Both the position numbers and the translations under genes were made by a program. A model generated the notes under the pieces. The model searched no databases. It worked only from the letters and a program-made list of their open reading frames with translations, and was not told the DNA's origin. This document shows, in pieces, positions 50,501 to 64,000 of a DNA stretch of 64,000 bases. The stretch spans positions 8,370,510 to 8,434,509 of the forward strand of contig NC_050468.1 in assembly GCF_013373865.1 (NCBI RefSeq), written 5' to 3'. Origin of the DNA: Monomorium pharaonis (Eukaryota > Arthropoda > Insecta > Hymenoptera > Formicidae). Position 1 is the stretch's first letter, and each line of letters starts with the position of its first letter.

Positions 50501-53181
50501 GGTGAAAGTCACTCGTCAAGATAGTTTTGCCTCTGTTTATCCGGTGGGGGCTTACGTAGTGAGAGTGTACTGCCTTAAAGACTTGTTACACGGTATTTTT
50601 CCTTCCGTTTCTCCATCGCGTTTTGATATCTCTTTATCAAACATTGTCCTGCGGCAAGTAAATTACAAGTAAATTTACAAATAAATTATTCATGAATAGG
50701 TTTTTTCTTTCTAAGGAATCATCCTTAGAAAATAAAAAAATTATCTTGTGTTTATAATTCATTATTTAATTGGATCTATCAGTAACAATAAAATTATTTT
50801 AATTATTACGTATATATTCTTAATATATTTACATGTACATATACTCGATTTTTATCAATATCAAATGATAACATTAGTATGTAGCATATTTGCATGATCT
50901 TCATCTTTTACAGAAATTCAATGCAGTAGCCAATTATTTATTTTAAATATTAAAGGTATTGTGAAAGAGTAATTATAAATAATTAGAGATTAATACTGCA
51001 TTAAATTTCTGTAAGTGATAAAGATTATATATATGTCAATGTTATCACTTAACTTAAAGAATATTTATTAATTTATATTTTACGTCTAATTCAATTTAAT
51101 TTTTATCAATTTGTATTATAAATAGTATTATATTATTTTAGAAAATAAATGTTATGCATTTATATAAATTTATAATATAAATTTTGTTTTTACTTGCAAC
51201 TGCAACTTTTTTGGACACAACAATCTAAATATATATAGTTTATTAAGTGAATGTACGGTAAAATGTACAAATAACAAAAAGAAATTTTAATATGTTGTTG
51301 AGGTTTTGCGACTAAAGAATAAAAATTATAAAATTATAGAATAAAAATATAATTATTATAATAATGTATAATAATAATTTTAATTCTCAAAATTATTAAT
51401 TTAACAGTACTAAATTTCTATAAAGGACACATTTTATACTCCTGTATAACATTTAACGCCGAGAAAAGCAGCTATTTATAAATTTCGAAATAATGTGGCA
51501 CGATGATATTATTTGTATTGTCGATTTGGAAAAAATAAGATTCGGGGATGAATTGTGCGCGTACAAGACAAGTGTCGTTAATATAAACGAAACGAGTAAC
51601 GTTTTGCGAAGAAAAGCATTCGCATTCGCCGCTGTAACATTGACCTAAACTTACGATGTTAATCGCGCCGTTCTACCTAATGACGCATAGTGAAAAGGAG
51701 GCCTTCATTAACATAAATTGTTTCTCAGACCTTTACGATTTTTTTATTGTATATTGCTTGCAACAACGGAACGAGCGAGAGCGTGAATGTGAGCGTGAGC
51801 ACGCTCACGATCAGAAAGTATACTTACCTGTATTCATGCCTGCATTACCTCGTCATCTTCCACTGCCAGTATTATAATATTATAATAGCGCAGTGTGAGG
51901 TGTATTAGATCCCGCTACGCTTTGCAGCCGATTAAAGATTTTACGGGCGTATGGGCGTACACGACGATTTATCCCGGTCACATTGTATGCAATATTTTAA
52001 GCTATCAGTTCTTTGCCATTTGTACGTCCCGCAGGCACTTTGATTACGCTTCCATCCCGATATTCATGGTTGTAATAGCGTTAAATCTCGCGACTTCTTA
52101 CTGAAAAGTATGCATTCCCGTGCATATGACCTGGCCTGGTCGCATATAAAGAGTTTATTATTAAGTAATGTCTATCACTTATTCAACACAGTTTAAAGTT
52201 ACAATGTCTACCGTATAAATTTACCAAAATGCTATTATTAACTCTTAATTCTATCAACAGTAATGTAATTGATGTATTTAACATCATTTGTTTATTTTTT
52301 TATATTAACTTTTTATTAACCCAATTTTATTCGTATTAACCCAAATTTACAATGCCTGTTTTGAACGATCAGATAGTTAATACACAATTTAAAAAAAAAA
52401 ACGCATATTCTTCCGTAATACTCGGTGTTACTATGGACTTGCAAAGTCCAGCAGCTTGCTACGTGATTCTGACGCGCTTCAGGCAGCATGCGTTTTATTC
52501 GCGAAGCACGAAGAGGGTAGACTCCGTTATAGTGGCGGCTGGAAAATGTTATGGTCCGCGGTGCATGGCCGAGAATACACCCCCGTGGCCTTGCTGATAC
52601 TTACTCGCGCGTTTCTTCGTACACGAACCAGACGGGTCTTGTTCTTGCGCGACATGCAAGTCGAGAGGGCCGGTCACTATCCGGGCGCCGATCGCCTTTA
52701 CCTCTGTCGACCTCTTTTTTTCCGCGTTTCTCCCCTCGTTTTTTCATTTCCTTTCTTTTTCCCAGAAATTCGGTATTGTTCCGGCAATTCTTGTCTTCGC
52801 AAAGCCCCAATAACAAGTTCTAATTTTTCTTTGTTATTATTTATACAATTTATTTAATGGATCAGATTGTTTGATCGAATCCAGAGAAATTATACAATTG
52901 CTGATAAGAGAAAAGATAAAACTATACTTTGCATGATATTTATTACGTATAATATGTAATTTATAATACAAACTAATAACAATTTTTTAAGTTGCTGTTT
53001 TTAATTTAATAATTTAATAATTTTTCTTGTTAGGAGCGTTTATTAAGAGAGAAAACTATGTCGACAGTCCTATCGAAATATTAAACTTTGACAATTTAAT
53101 TTTTGCTAAAAAGGTTACAAATTGAAAAATCTTTAATTACAGTTATAAATGAATTTAAAGAAACTATATTATATATATGTA

Positions 53182-53243
53182 TATTCTTATCAATAGTAAA
53201 CTTATTAAATTTTTATCAATAGTATTCTTATCAATAGTAAACT
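53182..53243. repeat. 21-bp direct repeat, two copies plus a partial third
   Basis: Identical copies at 53182-53202 and 53223-53243, with the core TTATCAATAGT repeated once more between them. Confidence 0.85.
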
Positions 53244-56200
53244 ATTAGCTAAGCTGTTCTGATAACACTTGATAACAGTTGATTATAAGTTTAACGATGA
53301 CTTAAGTGTATTTAGTCAAAAATTTACAATCAATAATTTTTATTCTCTTGCATTAGAAAAGTGACACTAAGGCTACACGCATGAAAACATTCAATATTTT
53401 AACAAGTTTATCTGTTGACGAAAATTTCTTTGTAAGATGAAAATAGTCAATATTATTTTTTTTTTTTTGAAATATTTAGAAAATTAACTAACGGAATTGA
53501 CTTTTTGTATCATAGATATTCTATCATTAAACGTTTACTACGTTTCCAAATGGCGTCTTTAGTTTTTGTCTATAATGTGTCGCAATATGGCGTTACAATA
53601 CGTGCTCTCCTTCATTGACTTTGATGACAAATTAGAATTCTGCTTCTCGATGAGCCGCACCGGTTTCCGAAGCAAACAACGATCGAATTATTCGTCGTAT
53701 CGATCACTGCGGACCCACTGTCGCAGAACAGTATCTTTTTTTAACGAATCACGAGAAGAGGCAAAGGAATCGTCGATGCATACTTTCGCCATTTAAAAAG
53801 TCAAATACGAACGTCGAAATCGGAGTGGAAAGAAAATTCAGCAGATTTATACAAAGCTATGCGCTGGATTATATAGGTTAACACGACGTTACATATGTAT
53901 GACGGAATACGAAATATCGCTTAAATCACACTAAGACATCGTGTAAACTTATGCGATAAACTATCGATAACATATGAGTACAAGTCCGAGGAAAACAGAA
54001 TAATTTCGTTAATTGTAATAATGATTTATCATATTTGCTTGATAACAATTATAATGATTTAATTGTTAGATGCTATATACACGAATATAAAATTTGAAAA
54101 ATATTCCAATTATAAGTATTAAAAATTTTATTATTTGCTAAAACAGTCGAATTAATAGTTCAGTAAGTTTATTATTAATTTAGCTTTAGAAACTAAATTT
54201 ATACTATAATTGAAGATAATTGAGGGTACATTTCATTATAATTGAAGATTCATTTAACTTGTAACTTATTTACAGACCGAATAGAAATCTCTTACGAATT
54301 TAGTGTAAAACTTTTGCTTCTACCAGTATATAACAAGAGATAAGACAGAATATTTTTCAATTCTTATGTTTATAGAATTCTATATAATTAAAACTAATCT
54401 ACACTTTGACATATAACCGTAATTAGGCTTGCTGCTTTTTACAGTTCTCCTATTTTTACATAAACACCTCACAGATTGAAGCCAGTGCACGATGTCTAAT
54501 TCACTGTTCCCGCCAAATCGATTCCGTCAGGCAATATTCTCCCGTAAACGGCCGATCGCATCCGCGATTCGTCGCGCGCGGCTCGATCGTAATAATAATC
54601 TCTTATTACGAACTCGCCTCTGCGATCTGTAATAAGAAATCCCGTCATCTAATCCTCACATGTGCATTGCGAGTTCACTTCCGTGGAGAGGAATCGTCAC
54701 GGCGCGCAGCGGTCAGGAAAAACCGTATGATTGCCGGAAATTGTCCGCCTAATTAATGTCTGCTGCTAGATTACGCTGTTATGTAAGATGCATTAGCTAC
54801 TTGCATGGTGCACAATGTGCGAGTAAGGACACTAATTTTCGTATAAAGGACTAGGTGTTTGATGTACGATTGCGCTGGAAACTGCATGAAGCATTTTAAA
54901 GTTATAAACATTTTGTGAAGAATAGAGAAAGATAGAATCTTCTAATCTCCGATTGACGATAACATTAGGTTGAATATTCGTTAATAATTAAAAGTTTCTA
55001 ATAATTAAAATTACTAAAATATTATAACATTACTGATGAAAATTCTTCCTAGAATTTATGTACGAATAGGAACATTTTTTAGAAGTATTGAGAAATTGTT
55101 ATTTTTTATACATGTAAATTTTAAAGTATTTTTTCTATGATTCTAAGATTTCTATACAAAGTCAAAGAAATTTTAAAAAGTTACACAGAAATTTTGAAGA
55201 CTCAGTATTCTTGAAAAGTGTTTCAACTCTTATAAAAATTCTGAAAAGAGCTTTCATCAGAGATGTTAAAATTATTTAAAAAAGCGTGCATGTGAATCAT
55301 ATTCAGTATGTAATATTCTTAATTCGTCGTGGAAGGAAGCTTAACCTTTACGCCGATTACCTCACTGTGCCCTTCGTCCATCTCGTCTATCTTACCGTCT
55401 CCTTGCAATTTCGTACTCCTGTAATGAGATCTTTATCGCAAGATTATCGTGGACACACCGTGGTATCTCGGCCGCGCGAGCTCACAAAATGGGATAACGA
55501 TCTCTCTCCGCCGTTGCCTAGTAGCAATTTTCGGACTAAATAAATCGCCGACTGGTTTTGTGACGTCAAGGATGTAATGATCGAGAAAGAGTTACCGGGA
55601 AATTAATATCATTATTACAGGAGGATCGAAGCGATAATTCGCCAGTGTGGGATAACCATCTCCGCGTTCGCGGTAATTTAATTTTCGTCGAGGTTTTTAT
55701 AGCGCTATACTTCGATGCACGCGAAAATATAGTGATCGAACTGATTATTTACACTTAGGTCATTGCATGTTATACTTACGTAAGCAAACTTAAACATCAA
55801 CATGCTCGTGTGAATTATAAATAATTATTGAAGTCTAGGATATACACTCTAGGATATTTTGACTGGTGGAATTCTCTCTCTCTCTCTCCTTCAAACTTTA
55901 TGTTTAAATATAGGATTAACGAAATTTAGGAAAATGAAATTTTGTTGTAAATGCTTAATAAATCAGCTGATACTTTGATCCGTGACCTCATAACAGTCTT
56001 CGTCGTTAGACGTAAAACGCCTAAGGGTACTTTTTTGCGCGAACCACATGTGAAAACAGACCTGCACACCCCCATAGGCATCGTGAGCCATCCAACGATC
56101 GTTGTGGTCGTGGGAAAGACTTTCATGACAGGGAATTCTTTAGACCTGTGCTTCGTGATGTAAGAGAGGATTTATAATTGAGCATTATTTCGTCGAAAAA

Positions 56201-57033
56201 TAAAATCGTAGAAAAAAATACGTGCTGCATGATTACTTTTTACCTCGATTAAAAATATATAATTGTGATAGGAATTACAGATGGATGAAAATGACGCAAA
56301 GTGAGATTAGCCGGCCAATAATTGTCCAGTCAAAATCCGTACATATGCGTCGCATCCCTGAGATGCTTAAGATGTTCGCAAGGGCGTAGACGCGCTTTGA
56401 AATAGATCCCTTTGCGACAAAGTCCGCGACCAAAATAAATGTTTGCACGAAAATAAACTTGCCTCGCACAGAGCAGGCTGAAATATGAAGGTACAATATT
56501 TATGTACAATCTGGACAGGGGGTACTTTGGTCAATTTAAAAATCTTACGCCGCATTAAAAGTAAATTGTATGTTTTTAAAAAGCACATACTTAGTGTTTA
56601 TAATAAATTAAGTACACTATTACTACTAGTAATAATTATAAATTCCAAAATATAAATTACAACATTTACTATTTTTTTCTTTATTTTATTATTATAATTT
56701 TGCAACAAGTAATTTAATTATTATTAATGTCATTAAATATTAATGTTATGTAATGTTAATCGTATAAGATCTTTTATAATTTTATATTTTAAAAATTTAA
56801 AAGATATTCCAATTTTATACTATGATTAAACTATTATCTTAACCGTTACACTTCGCTGCTTGAGATTAAACTGATTATATAGAAAAAGGGATAAGGTTCT
56901 TATTCCATTTTTCTTTCATTTAGTTTTATATGCGCGGACCGTCATCAATCGCGTTGCTATAGAAATGTTCTGGTCTTTTAGTAAGAGCCACGCCATTGGG
57001 GGATGGGGGATTGGATGCGAGGGGTTGGCTAAG

Positions 57034-57068
57034 GCCGCAGCACCTGCGGCTTTCATCCCTACATGTAG
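57034..57068. repeat. Hairpin and palindrome in a GC-rich island
   Basis: GCCGCAG-CAC-CTGCGGC (57034-57050) forms a 7-bp stem with a 3-nt loop, and CTACATGTAG (57059-57068) is a perfect palindrome. The surrounding 56.93-57.11 kb is GC-richer than its flanks, with G-runs (GGGGGATGGGGG). No coding frame. Confidence 0.4.
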
Positions 57069-58712
57069 GTGGATGGAGTAAAATATCACGATAAAAACGA
57101 GTGATTTTGATCGAGGCGAATAAATCGTCTAATGCGATGCGTTCTACGGTCGATCAAATTTCTTGATCAAATCAATTGATGGCTTTGTAACATAATCGTG
57201 AAATGAGCATCTATCTATCTATTGAGGACAATGGTATATGTATATAATGCGGTTTGATCCAGGGCTCTATATGTTAATTCACTTTTATTTCTTAAACACT
57301 ATTAAATATACTATAAACACTCACATGTACATAAATTAACTTTATTTTTTAATAATTTAAGTATTCAAATTGAAATCAACATTAACGAAATCAAGAATAT
57401 TAATATTTATTGTTAGTATTCTTATATTTAATATTTTGTTAGTGTAATGTCTTCTTAAGTATTCAATAGCTCATTTCAAGGGTTAACTTTGTGATTCTTT
57501 AAGGAATGCTAAAAATAGAATTTCTTCTACTCTCTTTGTATACATATTTTTCACGGTATTAAACGTGTCGAGACCTCATTTCTTTGCGGAAATGGGGATG
57601 TGCAATCGAATAAGATGGTAGGGGAAATGAGAAAAGGGATGCAATGGAATATGCGTGTAGAAACCCTTAGGGTCATCTTAAAAAGAAAGATCATGCTGCG
57701 GGTTTCTCCTCAGACCCCAGATCCCAGACCCCATTTAGAGATGCTTGCATGTCACTGGTGGCGCGCATAACATTCTCCCGTTCCTTTTTTCTGTTTTCTA
57801 TGAGACACCTGTGTGCCCGTCTCGTCTATATATTTATTTATCCAGCCGGTAGAATCGACCTGCATTATGAAACTTGTGAATACCTCAACCGACGGCGTGC
57901 ATCCCCGGCCGAATAACCATAGCGACCCGAGAGAGAGAGGAAAACGCCTTCTTAGTGGTGTTCATGTATAAGTCGTTATCTATATATATGTATAAATTGC
58001 GATACCGATTATAGATATGAAACTGTCAAATTTGTATTAATGTCTTCAGCCATTACTGGAGAAGATAGTTATTTTAAGGAAAGTATTATTGCAGTATAAA
58101 TTAGTGTAATAGTATAATAGCTACAGGTGAAACTATCTTGCATATGTATATTAAAATAAACAAAATTTTAGCTGAGATATATATTTTTCGTAATAAATTC
58201 TTTGCTATGTTTTAAGATACTTGTTAGCATTAATTATTAAATTGTTTGCCAAAGTGATATTATTCTAGCTTTAAATAAGAACTGTATTTTAAGACTGACA
58301 AATAATTGATGTGCAATTTGCATGAGTTAAAAGTTTTAAAAATTTATACAAATATTATTAGGCACCAAAGCATCTGCTTCGATCCAAAAATGACATTCTT
58401 TTTTGCTTAATTATATTAAAATTTTGTTTTTAAATAAAAAAAAGCCTTTAAATTACCATTTAAATGTTAGGATGTGTTCTTAAAAATTGATCTATTATAG
58501 GAATGATTAAATTATGGTATACAAAATAGAGAGAAAAGATCAATGTTGGTTATTAGTTGAAAAGCTATTCCATTACGAGATATTTTTGGAATGAATATAC
58601 AGTATTGAAATACAGTAAGTTGTTGGCAACTTTTATAAGATATTACTTTCAATATAATTATCTTACACATGTACGCGAAAATAATCTTATTACTAGTTAA
58701 AATTTAAATATT

Positions 58713-58969
58713 CACTCAAAAAATTTTTTTGCTGATATAGACAAATTTCTTGATATCACAACCAAAATGTATCTATCGCTATTTTTTGTATCTGCTAGAA
58801 TTTTGGCTGTCGCGTATAGAATTTGAAAATTCTGCTTCTATCAGCTAGATCGATTAGAATATTAAATGCAATACATATATACATATCACAGTATTTGTTA
58901 ATTTATCTATCTCAGCTAAATTTTACACACATATAATTTTTGTTGAAGTTACAAGATTTTTTTTGAGTG
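58713..58969. mobile_element. Candidate MITE with CACTCAAAAAA termini
   Basis: Both ends begin CACTCAAAAAA followed by T-rich sequence, in inverted orientation. An inner inverted block of 17 bp (58731-58747 against 58900-58916) matches at 15 positions. About 257 bp, AT-rich, non-coding. The termini resemble those of the element at 40.36 kb (CACT then an A-run), so they may be one family. No clear target-site duplication. Confidence 0.42.
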
Positions 58970-59855
58970 TTTTTTGTCTAAACATATCTTTGACACGGAT
59001 ATTTTTGCATATATTTAGTTATCTATTATTATATATTATTATATATACGTGAAAATCTTCCTCAACTTTTTCGTGAAAAAATTATGCGTACTGCTTTTTC
59101 TCGTGTAAAATAAACTTTCGAGATTTTTTTACTTTGCTCGATTGGTAGTAGCAGAGAAAATTAATGGGTAATTTTCCTAAACGGACCAAGACGGGAGGTT
59201 TACCATTTTTGTTACTTTATCTCGTCTCTTACGTAACAATCGATTACAACTTGCGTGACTTTCGTCGGCAAAACTCGCGCTCGTCTCGTTAACTCGATTA
59301 TTTACGCGGCCGTTAACGGCCAACGGTAGATTAGCAGCACAAGACATTATCGATTGCAATGTGAAACTTAAAAAAATTTCAGCATACGCGTGATAAAAAA
59401 AATAAAAATAAAAGTGCCAATAATTGCCATGTTTCGTACAGATTCCAACGGCGATCAGAGTTATTACTAACGAGAAAGACAGTCAGCCCTATTCATCGCG
59501 TCTCACATTAACTTATAAACTTTATAGCTTTGTAAACAATGTCGAATTAATCTCCGTATACATTCGCAGAAAGCAGATATCACGAGATTTATTGCTGATC
59601 CCAATTCTTAAACGTAAATATTTTGCATATTTGGCTTTTAAATATTTTGAATAGCTATCGTTCTTATGTCACCTTTAATTAAACATTCAAAAATTAAATT
59701 AACAGAAATTTGATAGAAATTATCTAATATTTGAAACATTTTTTGGAAAATGTTTTTTGGAAATCTGTTAGATATTTATATTATTTGTATACAAAATTTT
59801 TATTTTATAGATTTTACTGAAATTTATTAAAGATATTTAATTATCTAATTAATAT

Positions 59856-59929
59856 TTATTAATATTATAATATTTTGTGTATTTTTATAAGTAGTTATTA
59901 ATATTATAATATTTTGTTTATTTCTATAA
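59856..59929. repeat. 35-bp direct repeat, two copies
   Basis: Copies at 59856-59890 and 59895-59929 agree at 33 of 35 positions, separated by 4 bp. A recent local duplication. Confidence 0.85.
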
Positions 59930-60611
59930 ACATATAATTTACTTTGCCAGAATTAAACAATTTTTTTATTATTTATAATTTAAAGATATATTTTTAGTGT
60001 TTTTAATATTATATTAATTTGCTGAGAGAGCGCATTTAGTATAATTTCGATATATCATACAAAGAGTTGTTAGAAATAATTTCGGTGTTTTTTGTAAAAT
60101 CTCTGGAAAGTTGCCATCTTATAAAAAAGGTACTCAAGAAGGGGTTCAATCGAGGAATGTTACCGCATCGTAAAGCAATATTTTTTTTGTTCAGCAACCC
60201 TTTTCTTTATTAGTGTGACTGCGCATGGCGTAGGATAACGATTTGAACTTGAGAGTTTCTTCTTTGGGATTTATTTTACAATTTTAAAATTGTACGTTCC
60301 TCCCAAGGAAGATTACAAAAACGAAGATCAGACAAGGAACCGGTCCATTCTGACCGGAGACATCGATGTTACCATATTGCTTACCTGTACTTCAATTCTA
60401 TGAAGAGAGTTATGCACGACCATTTCTTTTTTCTCTTTCTCTATCATATTTATTTATTTAATTTAAAAATTTGAGAATATGTGGAGAGATATCGCAAATA
60501 TCTACTTTAAATTGTAATTTTCATTTATGCAACTTGCGTGACGCTTTTCAGGGAATAACACAGTCGAATTTAAAATTTATCCTCTAAATTTTTCTCTCTT
60601 TCACTTTTACA

Positions 60612-60614
<3 letters not shown>

Positions 60615-60683
<69 letters not shown>
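60615..60683. repeat. (TG)34 microsatellite
   Basis: Uninterrupted TG dinucleotides. The Cys/Val frame across it is an artefact. Confidence 0.97.
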
Positions 60684-60684
<1 letters not shown>

Positions 60685-61939
60685 CGAGATAGAGAAAGTA
60701 CTTTTCTTAAAACTCTTTCAAGAGACGCAATGATTTTGAAGAGGAAGCACGTTCAGAGAGGGAAAGATATATACAATATAGATATTTTTCTGTTCGCGAT
60801 TGCACGAATGAAAGTCGGAAGCGGATCGTAGGAGTTTCTAATTTCGTCTTGACCTTCAAGAAGTGGGTTAAATCATAACAAGGCGCAATCTTCTCAGCAG
60901 TCTCGCTTCCGACTGTCCGGATCCCATGATGACGTACGTGGATGGAAAGAAGCTGCAACGCTGGTACGTGAGACGCCGTGATTTATTAGTCTGACGACTT
61001 TTGACACTTGGTATCGCAGAGAAATAATCGTTTTTATAACTTATTTTTGTCCTCATTGTCTTTATTCATTTATTTCTTTATTCATATCAGACGACCGCGT
61101 TTATTATATTATCATGAATTACACTTATTTCTCTTCTCTTTCTTAACCTGAGCGTATTTTCTGTTACTATTGAACACTTTATATGAAACAGTATAATGTT
61201 TGATATATATTTATATAAAATTATGTACGATTAAAGAAATTATAACTTTTGTGAAATGCAATTTTAAAATAGCGTGTCGTACAAAAAGCTTTCATAAAGT
61301 ATTATTTTATATAGATAAATGTATCTCAAATCTCAATGCAGAAAAAATACTGGAAAAATAATATAATATTTAATATATATTTTATTTATAAAATATTATA
61401 AAGATATTAAATTTGTAATAGATTTATTTCTTTGGCGATTTATTAAACAATGAGAATAAATTCAATACGATACCCTTATAAGAAACTCAGATCTTACCGC
61501 GCTGAAAGAAGGAAACTTGTGACTTCATTAACTATCAAAAATCGAGTCGAGTAGTGTCCTCTGCCAGACACAGTAAAAAATATGTATAAAAAGTATTTGT
61601 ATAACATAATAATTATTATTTATTTTAAAGTACCAACAGCGATGCTTTTAATATTTAAGAATTACATGAAGTTTCTATTATTACACGAGAATCCCAATGC
61701 CGACGTCTTACTGTACACACTTGTTGCGTTCGTGATCGCGAAACGACTCGCTCGCTCGCGATTCCGCTTAATTAGTGTCGCTCTCGACACACCAGACGTA
61801 TTCTCCTCGACGACGAGAACGGCCACAACCACGGAAAGAACCAGCTGAGCATTTTGAACCTGGTATCACCAGGTTGATATCGGGCGGCCAAGGTGTTTAC
61901 GGTCCTCTTAAGCCGTCCGACACTCCTAACTTTTCCCCT

Positions 61940-62560
61940 TCCCTTCCTCTCTCTTTCTCTCTCTCTCTCTCTCTCTTATTCCCCGTAGAATCGTGGTCCA
62001 CCGGCAGCCATATTGAAGGTCTGACCTTGAAGGGATAAAAAATCTCCCCCAAGATGCCTCAAGGCTCGAGGCACTTTTTCCTCTTCGTCTCGTCTGTTCG
62101 GTCTTTCTTTCGCTCGAACCAGACTTTTCTCCACTCCTTCAATCAGTCACTTCCTTCTCTCTCTTCTTATCGTCTTCATCTTCTCTCTCTCTCTTTCTTT
62201 CTCCATCTTTCTCATCTTTATAGTCTCTCTCGTTCTTTCTCCATCGCAGGGATCTTCAGTCTTCGTTCAAGTGTACGTTTTCATTTCTCTCGCTCCTCGC
62301 TCCGATCTTGCCAGCAGTGTGTCTCCCTCGATCTTACAGATCATTCGTGTCCCTCGTAATCTCATCTTATGGGCGTCTCTGCATCTCTTTCCGATTCTCA
62401 TTTTGTGTCCTCCTCACACGGGTCTATCTCTTCAGCTCGGATCTTGTGGAAGGTTTCTGTCCTGTTCGTTCCGGCATTATGGGCAGTTAGTCTCTGTCCC
62501 TACCACACTCTTCCCGTTCTTGCTCGCTCCTTCTCTCTTGCTCTCGCGCCCGCGATATCA
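61940..62560. repeat. Pyrimidine-rich plus strand (about 600 bp)
   Basis: Strong CT bias on the plus strand, including (TC)n at 61956-61976. It opens several Ser/Leu-rich frames that do not resemble real proteins. No splice-site or domain evidence supports coding. Confidence 0.6.
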
Positions 62561-62978
62561 GGCCAGACGCAGGCGGGACTTGGTTACACGTACGCGAAAG
62601 GCCCGGTGTGGGTAGGGTTATATCAATTTCTCCGCAATAACAGAACGATAGCAGCGGTACAGCTGCTTCCAAAATTACGCCCGAAAAGACATGAGGCTTC
62701 TTGGAGTTTGATATTTTTATCATACGATACGTGAAACTCTGTAAACAAATAAATTAATTAAAACTAACTAAAAGCAATGTTGTTTTCGGTTTTAGATTAC
62801 TTGTTTCCTAGAATTATGTTAACGTAGATTAACTAATTGATTTCCTTTATTTGTTTTATTATTAAGTTATTTAAATTTGATCAAGGAAAAGTAATAAAAA
62901 TATACCGTCTTTTTTTATAATTATTTAAATTTATACGTCCTCAATAAGATTTATAATAATTGAAGAGATCAAGGTTCA

Positions 62979-63012
<34 letters not shown>
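62979..63012. repeat. (TC)n microsatellite
   Basis: TC dinucleotides with one interruption. Confidence 0.9.
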
Positions 63013-64000
63013 CTTCTCTTTTCGCAATTGCATTGCGCCACGTTGCTCGAGATTCCATGATAGATACTGTGACCACACTGTCACGTAAATCACATAAACT
63101 GGTCACCTACGCGCCTTCCTCTCTTTTGTTAACCCAGGTTAGTAATCTAGAAACTTGTTGCAGCACTTTAGCCACGAAATGTCCTACTACTCTACTATAA
63201 CGCGATCCCGAGCAGGAGGTCGATGCGCGCGTGTATACCTCTCACTCTCTTTGTGCTCCACAATAATAACGCTCAACGTCTCACGCGTGACAATTAGCCC
63301 GAGGACGTCGAAGGCTTAAAGACCTTCTCAGAGAAAACGGCAGTAGTGTAATTAAAGTCTTTCAAGAGACATTAGAAGCAAATGCATCTAAGTAACGTTA
63401 CACAAATTACACTTTCGCTTTAAATTCGCTTTTATACAAAGAAATTACACTAATTTTCTCAACGATAATTTGACGTCGTAACAATAAGATTTTATAGGCG
63501 CTGAAGTCGAAAAAACTTTTAATAATCCATGAATTTTTCCTATTATATAAAAATGAATTCTACAAATTATTTTTTTTAACATTAATGGATTGAATTGATA
63601 TTTAACGGAATTTCCTAATTTTATCGAGCATATTTCTTTTGTTAAGTTTTTACATTACCGAAATTAAATTATTTTAAACCTACCTCACTTAGATATTGTA
63701 ACATTTAGCTTTATTAGCACTTTGAAAACTATTATAAAATAAAAATGCAAATGTCGCTGCAATATTTTGATTTCAAATAACAAAAAATGTTTTAAGGTCA
63801 GACTGAGTGATGTTAGTTCACTAGCGAATTCATGACATCCATAACGTAATGTGATGTAAGAACACGATTGCAACTAGGCAATTTCACAAAGTTGCGAGCG
63901 AGTTTTCAAATTCCATGGTGAGGTGGAATCTTCCATTCATGTCACGTGTCTTTGTCAGCGATTGATTCGTATGACGGAACTTCTACAGTTCATCGATCGC

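Larger units (their letters stand above)
38561..64000. other. Gene-poor region upstream of Tis11
   Basis: About 25 kb of mostly AT-rich DNA in which I recognise no gene. Contents seen: two candidate MITEs (40.36-40.57 and 58.71-58.97 kb), the CRE/AP-1 cluster (43.57-43.78), large (AC)n (41.2) and (TG)n (60.6) microsatellites, a 97-codon minus-strand frame of doubtful status (44.9-45.2), a conserved-looking island (56.93-57.11), a pyrimidine-rich stretch (61.94-62.56) and several hairpins. It could be intergenic or the intron of a gene beyond the window. Confidence 0.5.

Noticed and set aside
62041..62734. Several Ser/Leu/Phe-rich plus-strand frames
   Set aside because: They translate a pyrimidine-rich stretch; no protein-like features.
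1..64000. tRNA, rRNA, CRISPR, autonomous transposon or viral insertion
   Set aside because: Read for tRNA B-box motifs, transposase or reverse-transcriptase protein motifs and regular spaced repeats; none convincing was seen. Known microRNA seeds were looked for by eye only.

Overview
The window is animal nuclear DNA and looks like an insect genome, most likely a hymenopteran (ant, bee or wasp). It has very AT-rich gene-poor DNA, sharp GC- and CpG-rich islands, long introns, and abundant (TC)n, (AC)n, (TA)n and (TAA)n microsatellites. There are no operons, bacterial ribosome sites, CRISPR arrays, rRNAs or recognisable tRNAs. The taxonomic call is an inference from base composition and from the one gene recognised.

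That gene is the minus-strand orthologue of Tis11, the insect member of the ZFP36/tristetraprolin family, an RNA-binding protein with tandem CCCH zinc fingers that destabilises mRNAs with AU-rich elements. I reconstruct a two-exon coding region. A 60-nt first exon (37221 down to 37162) encodes the short family-type N-terminus and ends at a GTAAGG donor. After an intron of about 26.8 kb, a large terminal exon (10312 down to 9152) carries both zinc fingers, 14-3-3-type phosphosites, low-complexity Ser/Ala/His stretches and the C-terminal CNOT1-binding motif. The two parts join in phase 0 to give 406 residues. The 3' UTR probably runs to an AATAAA at 6167-6162 and contains AUUUA pentamers and Pumilio-type sites. 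The promoter is probably in the GC-rich block around 37.2-38.5 kb.

Layout: 1-6139 is intergenic DNA downstream of Tis11. 6140-10312 is the 3' UTR and terminal exon. 10313-37161 is the intron, holding GC-rich islands near 17.7, 20-21.4, 24, 25, 29.5-30.2 and 34.4 kb, plus several long inverted-repeat structures. 37162-38560 is the first exon and promoter block. 38561-64000 has no gene I can name; it holds microsatellites, two candidate MITEs, and a dense CRE/AP-1 motif cluster at 43.57-43.78 kb.

Most other open frames look like chance frames in GC-rich or simple-sequence DNA. Candidates worth checking are two possible alternative first exons inside the intron (17.8 kb and 29.5 kb), a 97-codon minus-strand frame at 45.0 kb with a hydrophobic segment, and a 65-codon plus-strand frame at 22.6 kb. 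The inverted repeats at 19.6, 29.0, 36.1, 40.4 and 58.8 kb look like non-autonomous transposon remnants or hairpin-forming elements.
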